Positions 40,114-50,511 are shown, counted from the first letter of the stretch. The stretch: DNA of 64,000 bases from Deltaproteobacteria bacterium (GCA_029262455.1 JAJCZJ010000091.1:62001-126000); one strand, 5' to 3'. Notes: generated from the letters alone by a model not told the origin. A program made the numbers and translations.

Positions 40114-42720
40114 ATGAACGCTGGCGACCCGACCCGAAGGAGAGCGCCTGGCGATGAGTCAAGAAACACCGCCCTCATTCCCGCGCCATCTGCCTCCCGA
40201 TTCATCGGCGTGCTACTTTTGGCGATCGTATTGATCGTTGACGTTGCGTCTGTTGATGCGGCGGTCGGACGATGGACCAGTGCTGGCCCGCGCAGGGATC
40301 CGATCCGAGCAATCGCAATCAACCCGAGGATGTCCAGCACGGTTTATGCTGTGAGCGAGACAGTTGGGCGACTCGGCAGGTCAGCCTTCCTCAGAACTGT
40401 AAACGCTGGCGAGAACTGGTCCACAGCGACTGAGGGACTGGCGGATCCGTTCGTACAAGCGCTCGCCATCGACCCAAATGCCGACGAGACCCTCTACGTC
40501 GGGACGGGCGACGGAGTTTTTAAGACTGTCAGTGGAGGCATGATGTGGAGGCCAGCCAATACGGGACTGCAAGGCACGTTGGTACTCTCGCTGTCGCTCG
40601 ACGCGCAAACCCCGCAGACGCTGTTGGCCGGAACCAACGGCGACGGAGTATTCCGAACCGTCGATGGGGGCGATTCGTGGGAGGCGTCAAGCCACGGCCT
40701 TACTTCCTCTGTTATTCATGCACTGGCCATCGCTCCTTCTCAGTCATCAACCGTTTATGCCGCCAGCCAGGGCGACGGAGTGTTTAAGAGCATTGACGGT
40801 GGGAGGAATTGGACGCCCTCAACCATAGGCATGGGGAACGCAGACGTTCGCGCCCTCGCAGCTGGAACGGCATCGACCGTCTACGCCGGGCTCGAGAATG
40901 GCGATGTCCACAAGACGGTGGACGGCGGGGACCTATGGGCCAACGCCAGCATTGGCCTTCCGGGAACCCCGATTCGATCCCTCTTCATTGATATTGGTAA
41001 TCCGAACGTAATCTACGCCGGCACGTTTGGCTCAGGTGTCTATAGATCGATCGACGTCGGAGAAAACTGGAGCCAGCTGGGACGCGACCTCTCCATCCCG
41101 CTTGTAAACGCACTCGCGCAATCGGCAGACGGCCTCTATGCCGCGACAGAAGGTGGTGGGGTCTTCCGTTTCAATAGGAACGGCAGCGATTGGCAGACCC
41201 TGCGGCTTGGATTCGATACGATCGCGTTTGGAATCACTGTCGATCCGAGCGTCCCGACTACCGCGTACGTAGGAACTGCATTCGGTGGGGCGTTCAAGAC
41301 TCTCGATGGGGGAAGAAGCTGGATTGCGATCAATCGCGGCCTGACCGACCCTTGGGTGTTGTCCTTCGCCGTTGACCCAAGCGACTCTGAGGTTGTGTAC
41401 TGCGGCACCGAAATCGAGGGGATCTTCAAAAGCACCGACGGCGGGCTCGTATGGTCACAGCTTCCTGCGTCGCCAAGCAGGGGAGTCCGAGCACTCGCCG
41501 TCACCGGACCACCTATCAATCTGATCTATGCTGCCACCCAGGCAGGGACCGTCAACAGCGACGAAGGCGGACTCTACACGAGCGACGATGGAGGCAGCTC
41601 CTGGGAGCTGAGTCTAGAGTTCAACGCCCGAGCACTAGTCATCGATCCCACCGCTCGCGATACGGTCTACGTCGGTACCCGAACTCGTCCATACAAACGC
41701 ACTGCGGCTTCAACAGAGTGGCACCCGATCGACCTCGGACTGTCGTCGAATCTTGCCGTCACGGCACTGACCCTCGACGCCAGCTCTACTTCGACTTTGT
41801 ACGCAGGAGTCGCGAAGGGTGGCGAGCACATCGCGTTCAAGAGTGAGGATGGAGGCAACAACTGGATCGGCTTGACTGGCTTACCAGATACAAGCATCAA
41901 CGGCCTCGCCGTCGACCAAACCAATCCCATGACTGTCTATGCGGGCTTCGAGGGGGGCGTACGGGAACCCAGCTTCCTTTTTCGGAGCGTCAACGGGGGC
42001 GAGACGTGGAGACCTTTCGATAGCGGAATTGAAGGAGTTCAGGTTCTCGCGATGTCTAGTACGCCGGGAAGCAGCAAGATCTACGCTGCAACAGATGATG
42101 GCGTTTTTACGTTTCAGGAAACCTGCCTTGACGACCTCGACTGCGTTGGAGACGAAGAGGTCTGTAGCGACGGAAACTGCGTATCTTTGGTACCAACTGC
42201 GACGCCGTCGGAGACCATGACGGCCGTGCCATCAACTACGCCTTCTCCGACGATCGCGTCCGTGGCGACCGCGACTTCGACTATGACCGCCACGCTGGTG
42301 GCGACCCAGACACAGACGCCCAGCGCATCGAACACGCCCCCCAGTGGCGGTCCGACGCACACGCGCACCGCCAACTCGACCGCCACTCTCACCGCTACAG
42401 CCGTCCAGACACCGACCAGAACTAGCGAGCCAGATGTCACCGCCACTGCGGAGTCAACGGCCACTGCGCCCGTTCCTTCATCAACAGTGACTCCACTTTC
42501 AACACCCGAATTGGCCGGAGACTGCGACGATAATATGCGCGTGACAATCAGCGAGCTCATCAAAGGGGTCAACATAGCCCTGGATAGGGCGATGGATCCT
42601 GACTGTCTCCGGGCCTTCGACCGAGACTCAGACGGAGAGATCAGCATCAGCGAACTAATCCGTGCTGTGCGAGCAGCGCTGAGCACCAACGAGAGGCGGC
42701 CCGCCTTGATGATCTCGTGA
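40114..42720 (+). CDS. Secreted BNR/sortilin-like beta-propeller protein with dockerin-like tail
   Basis: 868 residues. A signal peptide (about residues 29-49) precedes at least 12 propeller repeats of the BNR/Vps10 or photosystem II assembly factor (YCF48) type. Each contains YVGTGDGVFKTVSGGMMW or similar (VYAASQGDGVFKSIDGGRNW; VYAGLENGDVHKTVDGGDLW). A Cys-rich segment (CLDDLDCVGDEEVCSDGNC), a Ser/Thr/Pro linker (about residues 700-790) and a C-terminal pair of EF-hand-like loops (GDCDDNMRVTISELIKGVNIAL; FDRDSDGEISISELIRAVRAAL) follow. That last part is dockerin-like, but no cohesin is seen here. Function unknown, probably adhesion or surface architecture. Confidence 0.82.
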   Translation: MNAGDPTRRRAPGDESRNTALIPAPSASRFIGVLLLAIVLIVDVASVDAAVGRWTSAGPRRDPIRAIAINPRMSSTVYAVSETVGRLGRSAFLRTVNAGENWSTATEGLADPFVQALAIDPNADETLYVGTGDGVFKTVSGGMMWRPANTGLQGTLVLSLSLDAQTPQTLLAGTNGDGVFRTVDGGDSWEASSHGLTSSVIHALAIAPSQSSTVYAASQGDGVFKSIDGGRNWTPSTIGMGNADVRALAAGTASTVYAGLENGDVHKTVDGGDLWANASIGLPGTPIRSLFIDIGNPNVIYAGTFGSGVYRSIDVGENWSQLGRDLSIPLVNALAQSADGLYAATEGGGVFRFNRNGSDWQTLRLGFDTIAFGITVDPSVPTTAYVGTAFGGAFKTLDGGRSWIAINRGLTDPWVLSFAVDPSDSEVVYCGTEIEGIFKSTDGGLVWSQLPASPSRGVRALAVTGPPINLIYAATQAGTVNSDEGGLYTSDDGGSSWELSLEFNARALVIDPTARDTVYVGTRTRPYKRTAASTEWHPIDLGLSSNLAVTALTLDASSTSTLYAGVAKGGEHIAFKSEDGGNNWIGLTGLPDTSINGLAVDQTNPMTVYAGFEGGVREPSFLFRSVNGGETWRPFDSGIEGVQVLAMSSTPGSSKIYAATDDGVFTFQETCLDDLDCVGDEEVCSDGNCVSLVPTATPSETMTAVPSTTPSPTIASVATATSTMTATLVATQTQTPSASNTPPSGGPTHTRTANSTATLTATAVQTPTRTSEPDVTATAESTATAPVPSSTVTPLSTPELAGDCDDNMRVTISELIKGVNIALDRAMDPDCLRAFDRDSDGEISISELIRAVRAALSTNERRPALMIS

Positions 42721-42847
42721 AGCACTCCCTGACTTTCCGGAGACCGAAACGTCAAGCGTCAATACAGGCGCGCACGGCCCGGCTTGGGCTCACTAGTTTC
42801 AGCAGCTCATGCTGGGTCCGACACCAAGAGAAACGACCCCCATTGGA

Positions 42848-44122
42848 TCAGGGGCGGGAGTCTCGGGCGCTGCGAAGTCGAATCTGGTTGATCGCCGGCG
42901 CTATGATTTCGTCGCGCATCACTTGCTGTTGGAAATCAACGATCCCGCAGACAGCGTCGTTCGCCGCCTCGGGGACTACCCACGGCTCGAGATTCTCGAG
43001 AAACGGGATCAGCGCCAAGTCACCTCGGCGGCCCAACTCCTTGATCGCTTCGTACCGTGTGGACCGAGTGCGTAACCACTCGTTGTCGGCCGCCATTTTC
43101 TTCAGCTCTTCGTCGGGCTTGCTGTTGATTTTCATGAGCTTCACATGGCTGAGGATGTTCCTTTTCTTCCCCCCGGCGGGCTCGCGCTCAGCGAGGGCCT
43201 CCAAAGTGGTGATGAGGTCTTCGTCCGCGAGGGTTTCCATTCCGCTCGTGCAACCCAAAGTTTCGCTGTGACGTCTCGTGGTATCGAGCTCTCGCAGAAA
43301 CTCCCTGTATCCGTGCATTAACATCTCCCGCCCGGCCTGGTGTCCCCTGCGCGCCAAGGACGTTGCGGCCTGGCAACGCAGTCGCAGATTCAGCGACGAG
43401 TCCTCTGTGATCTCTCGTTGACTTTCCGTCGCCTCGGGTATGTCGAGACTTGCGATCGTCGTCGATGCGATCGTGCGGATTGGTTCGTGCCGCGCCTTCA
43501 TCAGTGTGCGCAAACCGGGCAAGGCCGCCTTCGCTTGCAATACCCTGATACCATAGGAGATCGCGCTGAGCTCTTTGGCCAGCAGGTGTACCTCCACGTC
43601 GGCGGCTTCCGGGGACACGCCGCGCGACTCGGCGACGACGACTTTCAGCCAGTCCAGCAAGACGGGAACGACATCGAGATTCAGCTGCCCGACTAGAAGC
43701 AATACGGCTGTACGCCGCGCATCGCTGGATTGCATCCTGGCGAACACCGCCGAATCTTCCGCCTGCGGCGGCGCGGTGGCCACCAGCCTGAGGAGCGCGG
43801 TGGTTGCAACGTCGTCATCGTCGCTGCGCAAGTCCGCGACGATGGTAGAGTCCCGTCCGTAAATCAGCGCGACATCGTGACTGAGTCGGCACATCTGATC
43901 TCGCGTCGATTTGATTTCGTAGTGCAGTGGAGGATCGAACGGATCACACTTTGGCGGTATCTCGTCGGCTTCCAGGATGCCCGGTAGCGGGCATCCGACA
44001 GTCATCCATAGCCCGAGCCAAAGCGTTCGAAGACGTGGTAGCCAATCCCGTGTACGGCGAAGTCTGTTTGGCTTCAGAAGGGCGAGCACGCCCGGGGTCG
44101 TAATTCGAGCTTGTCGAGTCAT
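42848..44122 (-). CDS. Exported alpha-helical (HEAT-like) protein
   Basis: 424 residues. After a basic N-terminus there is a hydrophobic signal-like helix (LRTLWLGLWMTVGCPLPG). The mature region consists of helical repeats with recurring Asp/Ala/Arg motifs (VADLRSDDDDVATTALLRLV; LPGLRTLMKARHEPIRTIASTTIASLD; LRLRCQAATSLARRGHQAGREML), as in HEAT or PBS-lyase repeats. They probably form a protein-binding solenoid in the periplasm. ATG 44122 is favoured by position; the ribosome site is weak. It is divergent from the large surface protein at 44360. Confidence 0.7.
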   Translation of the reverse strand: MTRQARITTPGVLALLKPNRLRRTRDWLPRLRTLWLGLWMTVGCPLPGILEADEIPPKCDPFDPPLHYEIKSTRDQMCRLSHDVALIYGRDSTIVADLRSDDDDVATTALLRLVATAPPQAEDSAVFARMQSSDARRTAVLLLVGQLNLDVVPVLLDWLKVVVAESRGVSPEAADVEVHLLAKELSAISYGIRVLQAKAALPGLRTLMKARHEPIRTIASTTIASLDIPEATESQREITEDSSLNLRLRCQAATSLARRGHQAGREMLMHGYREFLRELDTTRRHSETLGCTSGMETLADEDLITTLEALAEREPAGGKKRNILSHVKLMKINSKPDEELKKMAADNEWLRTRSTRYEAIKELGRRGDLALIPFLENLEPWVVPEAANDAVCGIVDFQQQVMRDEIIAPAINQIRLRSARDSRP

Positions 44123-44359
44123 GTCCGATGATAGCGATTTAGTGCAGCCGTTCCACGCCAATCGACGGGAAGGCCGGAAAGTTGCTGGCATCAGTTCCGG
44201 GCACCTCCGCGCTCACGTGCCGCCCAAGAGCAGGGGGCCTTGGACAGCCTGGATATTGTTGAAGAGGACGACGCTGCGGACTCCGATCCCTAAGAAAGCG
44301 TCGACGCGGGGCATCGTGAAGTGTTTGAAGGATGGCTCGCGCGGGACTACCATCCGGCG

Positions 44360-47300
44360 ATGCGGCTTTTTGTCCTGCTTGGAGTCGTTTTTCTTCTGAC
44401 GCTACCGTCGGCGACTGATGCCGGCGAACGAACGATATCTGTGCGGGAAGTGCCGGGTCGGGCGGTGAGCGCCGGTGCGTCGCTGGTCGATCTGGTCGCC
44501 GATCGTGCGCTTTTGCTTGCGCAGCCCGATGGGGGCACCGATATCGAGATGCCGGCCGTCGGGGAGGAAGTCTACGCTCACCTTGTTTGGCGAGCCTTAC
44601 GCATCCCTCCCGGCGGGGTTTCGGTCGACGTGGAGGCCAGGCTGGATGGTGCGAGGTTGTGTGGCGGTTCGGTAACGCCGACTGTGCTCAGTCAAACGAC
44701 TTGGTGTTCGACGCCGTGGACGGTGACGGCCGGGGAGCATACGCTGGAGTGGGTGCTCGATCCTGGCGATGTCATTGTCGAGGAGTTCGAGTTCAATAAT
44801 CGCGCCGAGCGCGTCTTTGTGTCGGCATCTGTTGCGACTCCAACGCCCCCGATCAATCCTTCACCGGCTAGCCCGACGGGCACTCCGACGGGTACTCCCA
44901 CGAGTACTCCCACGATTGCTGGATCGCTAAGTCCCAGTCCGACTTTCGCGCCGGGAGAATTCGATGTGTTTAGCCGTGGCGATACCAATTGTAGCTTGAC
45001 GCCGAGTGCCGCGGATGTCGTTGCGCAGGTCTTTGCGCTGGCTGATACTTCGGTCTGTGACAACGACGATTGTGATCGCGACGGCGATCTCGACGAGGGG
45101 GATTTGGCTTGTGTTGCGAGTTGCCTGTTCGGCAAGTGCGCGGTGCCGCCCGGTGCTCCGCGAATTCTGTCCGTCGAAGCCCTGAGCACCGCGGCGGTGC
45201 GGCCGCTGTCGTTGATTCGCGTCGTCGGGGTGAATCTCGGTGACTCTGAAGTGATCCTCGGAATCAACGTCGGCGAACTCCGCGGCGATATCGTTAGCTT
45301 GGAAGGTCCCGACAGTGTCCTAGCGCTGATGCCCAATATCGAACCCGGAACGCGGGCTTTGACGGTTTTCGTGGGCGAGATCGAGAGCCCTCCGTTTGAG
45401 GTTGAGGTCGGGGCTGGGACTGCCATTGGGGATCCGGACACTCTCGACGACGTGGTCGATGGAGTAACGGCGTTGATCGAGATGGTGCTCGCGCTGGATA
45501 CGACGGTGGAGTTTGGTCCAGCGGAGGAGCTGGTTTTGAGCGAACTCACCACGCTCGGTATCGATCTCCCCGCCGCGGTAGCGCTGCTGCGTGACGGGTC
45601 GGGATTCACCGCTGAATTCAGCGCCGAGTTGGATCGTTTGATCGATTCATCCGGCACTCCCGAACTATTGCGCGACAGCCTTACTAGCCTTGCAGGTGGA
45701 GGGACTGGGGCCGGAGTCGGCCCGAACGGGACGATCTTGGTGCAGGCTGGGCGAACTGCGGTTGCTGCGGGGCGAGTCGTCGCTGCCGCGGCTACGGCGG
45801 CAGCGCAAACGGCGGCTGCGACGCTCGACGCTGCATCGACTGCGACGGCAGGAGCTGCTGTGGGGGCAGTCGTCGCCGCGGCCGGCGCTGTCTTGGTAGT
45901 TGGTGCCGCTGGAGCTGTACTGATACAGGACGCGCCTATCGTCACGACGATCTTCCCGGCGATCGTACAACCTGGCGATCGGCTCACGGTGTTCGGTAGC
46001 AACCTCGGCGGATTTTTCGACCTTGAACCAAATCTCGTTCTGCGAAACCGAAACGGCCAGGAGATCACCGTCTTCGAATCGATTGAGGTTGGAGACGATC
46101 TGCTCGGCTTCCGCGTCCCCGACGCTAGCGGCGCTTGTGGCCGCATGGATGTGTACCTCCGCGTTCCCTTCTTGGGGACGGCCTCACCGTTTTCCCGCTC
46201 AGTGCTTGTGCGGCAAGTCCTCGACGCCGCACCATCGGTTGTTTCTTCGCCTGCTGAGAATCACATTGATCTGGAAGTTCGAGCCGTTGTTGGATGCGAA
46301 GGCCGTTCCGTGGCGCGGTTTCGCGCCACGGAAGGAGAGATGCGGGATGCGCCGTTCACCCTCGTGGCCTCGGTGCTGAGTCGGAATCTCGTTCGTTATG
46401 GCCTGCGCAAGTTATATCCGGGTCGCTTCGCAGTGCGGCTCGATCATCTTTTCGATTTGCCCCTAGGGAGCTTCGGGTCGGAGCAGTTGATCGTTGATAC
46501 CTCCCTGACCGACCTCGATCTCGTATGTCCTCGGGCCGTGCAAATGGGAGGGCCGGTCGCGCGCTGTAGGATCGACAACTTGTTTGAGGGGGGTCGCGGT
46601 GAGACTCGCTTCACAGTCGAAACAGTCGACGCTGGCGGTCTGCAGCCCGACAACATCTTGCGGATTGCTCCCGACACTCAGCGCAGCGGCTTGCTGGCGG
46701 CACGTGGCCCAGGGAGGGTCCGAGTGTTGGCTGAGCTGCGCCGCGTCGACGGTGGTCTCGACCGCTTTGTCGGCCGTAGCCAGGAGGGGGTCGTCGTCGA
46801 GGTGCGAGACGAAATCCTACCAACGGTCAGGCTCGAGCGTAGTGCGGGTACGCCTGAGAATGTCGTCCCGGGGCAGACGATTCAGGTCTTGGCGAATGGT
46901 GAAGACAATCATTCGATCGCGGAGATCGAGCTCTTGGCGACGGGACCGATCGCCCCGCCGGACACGATTCAGTTGTTTGACTGCAACCCAGTCTATCCGA
47001 TCACAACGACGGGCGACTGCATGAATGTTTTCGCGCTGCCGGTAGTAACTGGAGTCGGTGACACGATCGTCTTGACAGCAACCGCCATCGACGAATCCGG
47101 CAACCGCAGCACGCCCGCCGAGCTTGTCTTCGGCCTTTCGGCGGGGGACATCGGCGGCACTGTGTTCAACGCCCGCGGCGGCGATCCAATCCCGGGTGCG
47201 ACCATCCAGCTCATCGCCGCTGGCGGCCAGATTGTCGGTGAGCTTGTCAGTGGTGGTGGAGGCTATTTCTTCGGTGATGTCCCCGCGGGGCGGTACACGG

Positions 47301-48118
47301 TCCGCGCCTTCGCGGACGGCTTTCGCCCGGTCGATGAGTTGATCGATATCGCAGCTGACGATGACGTCGATCTGCCACTGTTTCTCGAACCGCTTGACGG
47401 ACCCGGTCGCTTGAGCGTTCGGGTGAACCGGCGCGAACCTGGCGGCACGATCACTCCTGTTGCGGCCGCCACAGTTACAGTCCTCGACCGCGACCTCTTC
47501 CCCCTGGCGCAGGCTGCTACCAATTTGGAAGGGGTCGCGGAGATCTCCGGCCTTCCGGTCGGCGAGTACGCCTGGCTAGCGGGTGGACCGGATCTAGCCC
47601 AAGGTCTAAGACGCTTTGACATCTCCGGCGGTGGCAGAGTGAGCGGCACCGCCGACCTATACGTCGCCAATCCCTCCTGTTCCAGCGAATTGAGCCACTT
47701 CAAGGTGACGTCCGGACGGATCCAATCCGGAAACCAACTCACCTTCTTTGATCTCGACGCCGACGAAGTGTTCCAGCCGGGGACGCCGCGTCTCCTTCAT
47801 TCCCCGGATGCGGCGGTCGTCTGTGTTACCGGCAATGCCGCGCGACCGACCATCGATTGGCACGGTCCCTGGGCAGACGCCATTCTCTCTCAATCCGTTG
47901 ACCGGGTTCGCTTGATCCGGACTCCGATTGGCGGCAATCCGGCAACGCTCTTCGATCTGACGTCGGACGGTGCGATCAGTCCGCCCGTAGTTTACGGCGA
48001 TACAAGCCAAGGTGTTGATATCGGACCGTTCGCCGATAGTACGCCACCCGACTTGGAATCCGGCGAAAACTATACGGTCAACGTCGACGGTATCGGGCTG
48101 CGCTTCGAACGAAGATAG
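44360..48118 (+). CDS. Large secreted multidomain surface protein (CARDB, dockerin-like, IPT/TIG, carboxypeptidase-regulatory domains)
   Basis: 1,252 residues from ATG 44360, directly before a signal peptide (LFVLLGVVFLLTLPSATDAGE). In order: a CARDB-like beta domain (about residues 25-145, ending EEFEFNNRAERVFV); a Pro/Thr linker (about 150-200); a dockerin-like segment (GDTNCSLTPSAADVVAQVFALAD...CDRDGDLDEGDLACVASCL); IPT/TIG-type beta domains (SVEALSTAAVRPLSLIRVVGVNLG; VTTIFPAIVQPGDRLTVFGSNLGG); between them an Ala-rich stretch (about 455-520); then Ig-like parts and a carboxypeptidase-regulatory domain (GGTVFNARGGDPIPGATIQL). Extracellular, function unknown. Confidence 0.85.
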   Translation: MRLFVLLGVVFLLTLPSATDAGERTISVREVPGRAVSAGASLVDLVADRALLLAQPDGGTDIEMPAVGEEVYAHLVWRALRIPPGGVSVDVEARLDGARLCGGSVTPTVLSQTTWCSTPWTVTAGEHTLEWVLDPGDVIVEEFEFNNRAERVFVSASVATPTPPINPSPASPTGTPTGTPTSTPTIAGSLSPSPTFAPGEFDVFSRGDTNCSLTPSAADVVAQVFALADTSVCDNDDCDRDGDLDEGDLACVASCLFGKCAVPPGAPRILSVEALSTAAVRPLSLIRVVGVNLGDSEVILGINVGELRGDIVSLEGPDSVLALMPNIEPGTRALTVFVGEIESPPFEVEVGAGTAIGDPDTLDDVVDGVTALIEMVLALDTTVEFGPAEELVLSELTTLGIDLPAAVALLRDGSGFTAEFSAELDRLIDSSGTPELLRDSLTSLAGGGTGAGVGPNGTILVQAGRTAVAAGRVVAAAATAAAQTAAATLDAASTATAGAAVGAVVAAAGAVLVVGAAGAVLIQDAPIVTTIFPAIVQPGDRLTVFGSNLGGFFDLEPNLVLRNRNGQEITVFESIEVGDDLLGFRVPDASGACGRMDVYLRVPFLGTASPFSRSVLVRQVLDAAPSVVSSPAENHIDLEVRAVVGCEGRSVARFRATEGEMRDAPFTLVASVLSRNLVRYGLRKLYPGRFAVRLDHLFDLPLGSFGSEQLIVDTSLTDLDLVCPRAVQMGGPVARCRIDNLFEGGRGETRFTVETVDAGGLQPDNILRIAPDTQRSGLLAARGPGRVRVLAELRRVDGGLDRFVGRSQEGVVVEVRDEILPTVRLERSAGTPENVVPGQTIQVLANGEDNHSIAEIELLATGPIAPPDTIQLFDCNPVYPITTTGDCMNVFALPVVTGVGDTIVLTATAIDESGNRSTPAELVFGLSAGDIGGTVFNARGGDPIPGATIQLIAAGGQIVGELVSGGGGYFFGDVPAGRYTVRAFADGFRPVDELIDIAADDDVDLPLFLEPLDGPGRLSVRVNRREPGGTITPVAAATVTVLDRDLFPLAQAATNLEGVAEISGLPVGEYAWLAGGPDLAQGLRRFDISGGGRVSGTADLYVANPSCSSELSHFKVTSGRIQSGNQLTFFDLDADEVFQPGTPRLLHSPDAAVVCVTGNAARPTIDWHGPWADAILSQSVDRVRLIRTPIGGNPATLFDLTSDGAISPPVVYGDTSQGVDIGPFADSTPPDLESGENYTVNVDGIGLRFERR

Positions 48119-48121
48119 GTT

Positions 48122-48133
48122 GGGTCGCGACCC
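48122..48133. other. Perfect 12-bp palindrome between convergent genes
   Basis: GGGTCGCGACCC lies just after the stop of the 1,252-residue protein gene. It might be a protein-binding site or a weak hairpin; there is no T tract. Confidence 0.3.
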
Positions 48134-48158
48134 GGTGACGAATTTTCTGGCTCAGGGC

Positions 48159-48629
48159 CTACGGTACCTTGCAAGCGCGAGGCGTGTCGTTTGGGCGCTC
48201 GAGAATGCGTCGCACGGCTGCTTCCACCGCGGCACGTGCCGCGGCGCTCACGTGTTCTTGATAGATTGGGAATAGTTGACGCTCCTCAAAGCGGATGTGG
48301 CTTTCGAGAAGTTCCGCGAACGCGCCCAAGCGCGCGGCGCTAGCATCTAGGTTTGCCGCCATGTCGCGAAGTTGCCGGTGCTCATCTGACAACCGCTCCA
48401 GTTCCGCCCGGGCGTCTGTTGTGGCGGCCTGCAATGCGGGTACGACCGCTTCCTCTTCTGCCTCAAAGTGTGGCTCTAAGTCGCTGCGGAAGAATTCGAC
48501 AGTGGCGCGCAGCTGGTCTGCGAGGCCCTCGCCGCCCCGTATCGCTTGACGAATCTCGAACACGCGCACCAGCCCGTGGTGGTGATCGTGGGACAGTGGT
48601 ATTAGGCTGGCGTCGCGCCGTTGAACCAT
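48159..48629 (-). CDS. Hemerythrin HHE-domain protein
   Basis: 156 residues of a four-helix bundle with diiron ligands in order: SHDHHHGL (His14-18), PHFEAEEE (His54, Glu58), DEHRQL (His84) and HIRFEERQLFP (His111, Glu115). Proteins of this type bind O2, NO or repair iron centres in the cytoplasm. There is no extra domain, so it is a stand-alone carrier or sensor. The ATG at 48629 begins MVQRRDASLIPLSHDH. Its transcript ends near the convergent surface-protein gene. Confidence 0.9.
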   Translation of the reverse strand: MVQRRDASLIPLSHDHHHGLVRVFEIRQAIRGGEGLADQLRATVEFFRSDLEPHFEAEEEAVVPALQAATTDARAELERLSDEHRQLRDMAANLDASAARLGAFAELLESHIRFEERQLFPIYQEHVSAAARAAVEAAVRRILERPNDTPRACKVP

Positions 48630-48698
48630 GGGATCAACTTAGCGCTGCATCTTGAATGACTCAACACGGGAGCCGTGTGGTGATTGTCGCGCGTTCGC

Positions 48699-50351
48699 TT
48701 AGCCGTTGGCGACGGAGCGGAGTTTGGCTTGTGCCTTCAGTGGGAGCTGGACGCTGAACGTCGAACCAATTCTGGGCTGGCTGTCGACTTTGATTGTGCC
48801 GCCAAGTGCATCGACGAGGCGACGCACAATGTACAGCCCGAGGCCGACGCCGCCTTCGTGATCGCTGACTTGGCGGAAAGGTTCGAAGATTGCGTCGATC
48901 TGCGAGGGCTCGAGGCCAGGTCCGCTGTCAGTGATGTCTACTCTGATGTTGTCCTCGTCGGTGCATGCCTCGACGCGGATCGTTCCTTCCGGTGTGTATT
49001 TGATCGCGTTGTCGATGAGATTCTTGAGTACCATCTTGAGCTTGGTTCGATCGGTGTAGAGCGCGGGAAGGTTGGCAGCTGAATCCCAAACGACCTGCAG
49101 TCTGCGATTGCGAAGGATGGTGCTGGTTTCGTCCGCCAGCTCGCTGATCAGCGAGCCGATGTCAGTTTCGGTTCGCGTCAGGACGATGCCGACTTCGTCG
49201 TAACGACTGAGCTCGAGGGCTGTCGATACGATGGTCAGCAGGTCCTTGGCGTTGGTTTGCGCGCGCTCGATGAGTGCGGATTGATCCGGGGGCAAGGTGC
49301 CGCGATCGCCTTCGAGGAGCATGTCATTGTAGCCGATAATGACATTGAGGGGAGTGCGCAGCTCGTGCGACATGTTGGCGAGAAACTTTGTCTTGAAGCG
49401 ATCGGCTTCTTCCAACTTTTCGCGCACGCGGCGGCGCTCGGTCACATCGGAGATGATTCCGCCGACGCGATAGACGCGACCGGATTCGTCGCGAATCGGA
49501 AAACCGCGAACCCGAACCCAGCGCACCTCGCCGTCGGTCCGGCACACACGGAAGATCTCGGCGTCGTCGGCGGGGATAGAGTCGGGGACGGTGTCGTTCA
49601 GTGTCCCAAGGTAGCGATCTGATGCGCGCTGACGGTCTTCTGGGTGCACGAAATGTACGAGATCCTGGGCGACATCCCTGCCAGCTTCCAGGGTTCGCCC
49701 CAGCAACTGATGTGCGTGGGGATTGGCGTACAGGATGCTGCCGCTATTGGCCTCAATCAGGACGATCAACTGTTGAGCGTTTTCGGCCAGCTCTCGAAAG
49801 CGCTCTTCGCTCTCTCGTCGCGCCAGCTCGGCTTCGTAGGCAGCATGTCGGTCGCGGCGAACGACGCGCGCGGCGTGGATCGAGACCAATAGCATCGCGG
49901 TCAACGCTGTTGGGCCGTAGCCGAGTAGGGTTGCGAAGCCGTTTTGAATTCCCCACGGCAGTGCCATCGAGCCGAGCGCAAAAACGACGATTCCGGTTTG
50001 TGGAAGCGCGCCCCATGGCAGCATTGTGGCAGCGCCGACGACCGCCGCCAGCGAGACGAGCGGCGTGGTCGCGAACTCACCAGTGAAGACCTCCGAAACA
50101 CCGTTCGCGCCGAGGCAAGCGCCGGCGACGAGTAGGCAGACGGTTGTCGCTGTGCGTTCCGGAGGCTTGCGGCGAATGACCCACGATCCAACCAGAACGG
50201 AGGCAAGCATTACCGCCTTCATTGTGTACAGCGGCCACAGGAGCTCGCCTGCTAGCCACAGGTCGGCGATCGAAAAGCCGATGATGAACGCCAAAGCGAT
50301 TCGAAAGGCGAGCTGGATTCGTTCGAGGAGGAACGAATGGTTGTCTAGCAT
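48699..50351 (-). CDS. Membrane-bound PAS sensor histidine kinase
   Basis: About 550 residues. Five to six transmembrane helices (about residues 10-175) precede a PAS domain (ELAENAQQLIVLIEANSGSILYANPHAHQLLG, with PAC ending YRVGGIISDVTERR). HisKA is ANMSHELRTPLNVIIGYNDMLLEG with the phospho-His. HATPase_c shows LIDNAIKYTPEG, DSGPGLEPSQID and GGVGLGLYIVRRLVDALGG. No response regulator is adjacent, so it is an orphan here. ATG 50351 is the first good start; a TTG further up (50426) is possible. Confidence 0.9.
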   Translation of the reverse strand: MLDNHSFLLERIQLAFRIALAFIIGFSIADLWLAGELLWPLYTMKAVMLASVLVGSWVIRRKPPERTATTVCLLVAGACLGANGVSEVFTGEFATTPLVSLAAVVGAATMLPWGALPQTGIVVFALGSMALPWGIQNGFATLLGYGPTALTAMLLVSIHAARVVRRDRHAAYEAELARRESEERFRELAENAQQLIVLIEANSGSILYANPHAHQLLGRTLEAGRDVAQDLVHFVHPEDRQRASDRYLGTLNDTVPDSIPADDAEIFRVCRTDGEVRWVRVRGFPIRDESGRVYRVGGIISDVTERRRVREKLEEADRFKTKFLANMSHELRTPLNVIIGYNDMLLEGDRGTLPPDQSALIERAQTNAKDLLTIVSTALELSRYDEVGIVLTRTETDIGSLISELADETSTILRNRRLQVVWDSAANLPALYTDRTKLKMVLKNLIDNAIKYTPEGTIRVEACTDEDNIRVDITDSGPGLEPSQIDAIFEPFRQVSDHEGGVGLGLYIVRRLVDALGGTIKVDSQPRIGSTFSVQLPLKAQAKLRSVANG

Positions 50352-50511
50352 GTTGGGGGAGAGGGGCTCCAAGGTTTCGTCCGTAGCCTGAGGAGGGCAG
50401 TGTACTACGGAAGAAGGGGCTACCAAGCGGTAGCTTTACGCAATGAGCGTCGCATTTCACTGAAACAAGCGACTTGCTGGGTGAGATGACCTGTTGCCGA
50501 TTGACTCCAGA

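Noticed and set aside
42114..42755. Minus-strand frame of 213 codons at the end of the BNR propeller gene
   Set aside because: Val/Ala/Ser-rich shadow of the linker and dockerin-like tail on the plus strand.
44692..46146. Open frame on the minus strand (484 codons) inside the large surface protein gene
   Set aside because: Low-complexity Ser/Thr/Ala/Pro shadow of the real plus-strand gene, with no domain.
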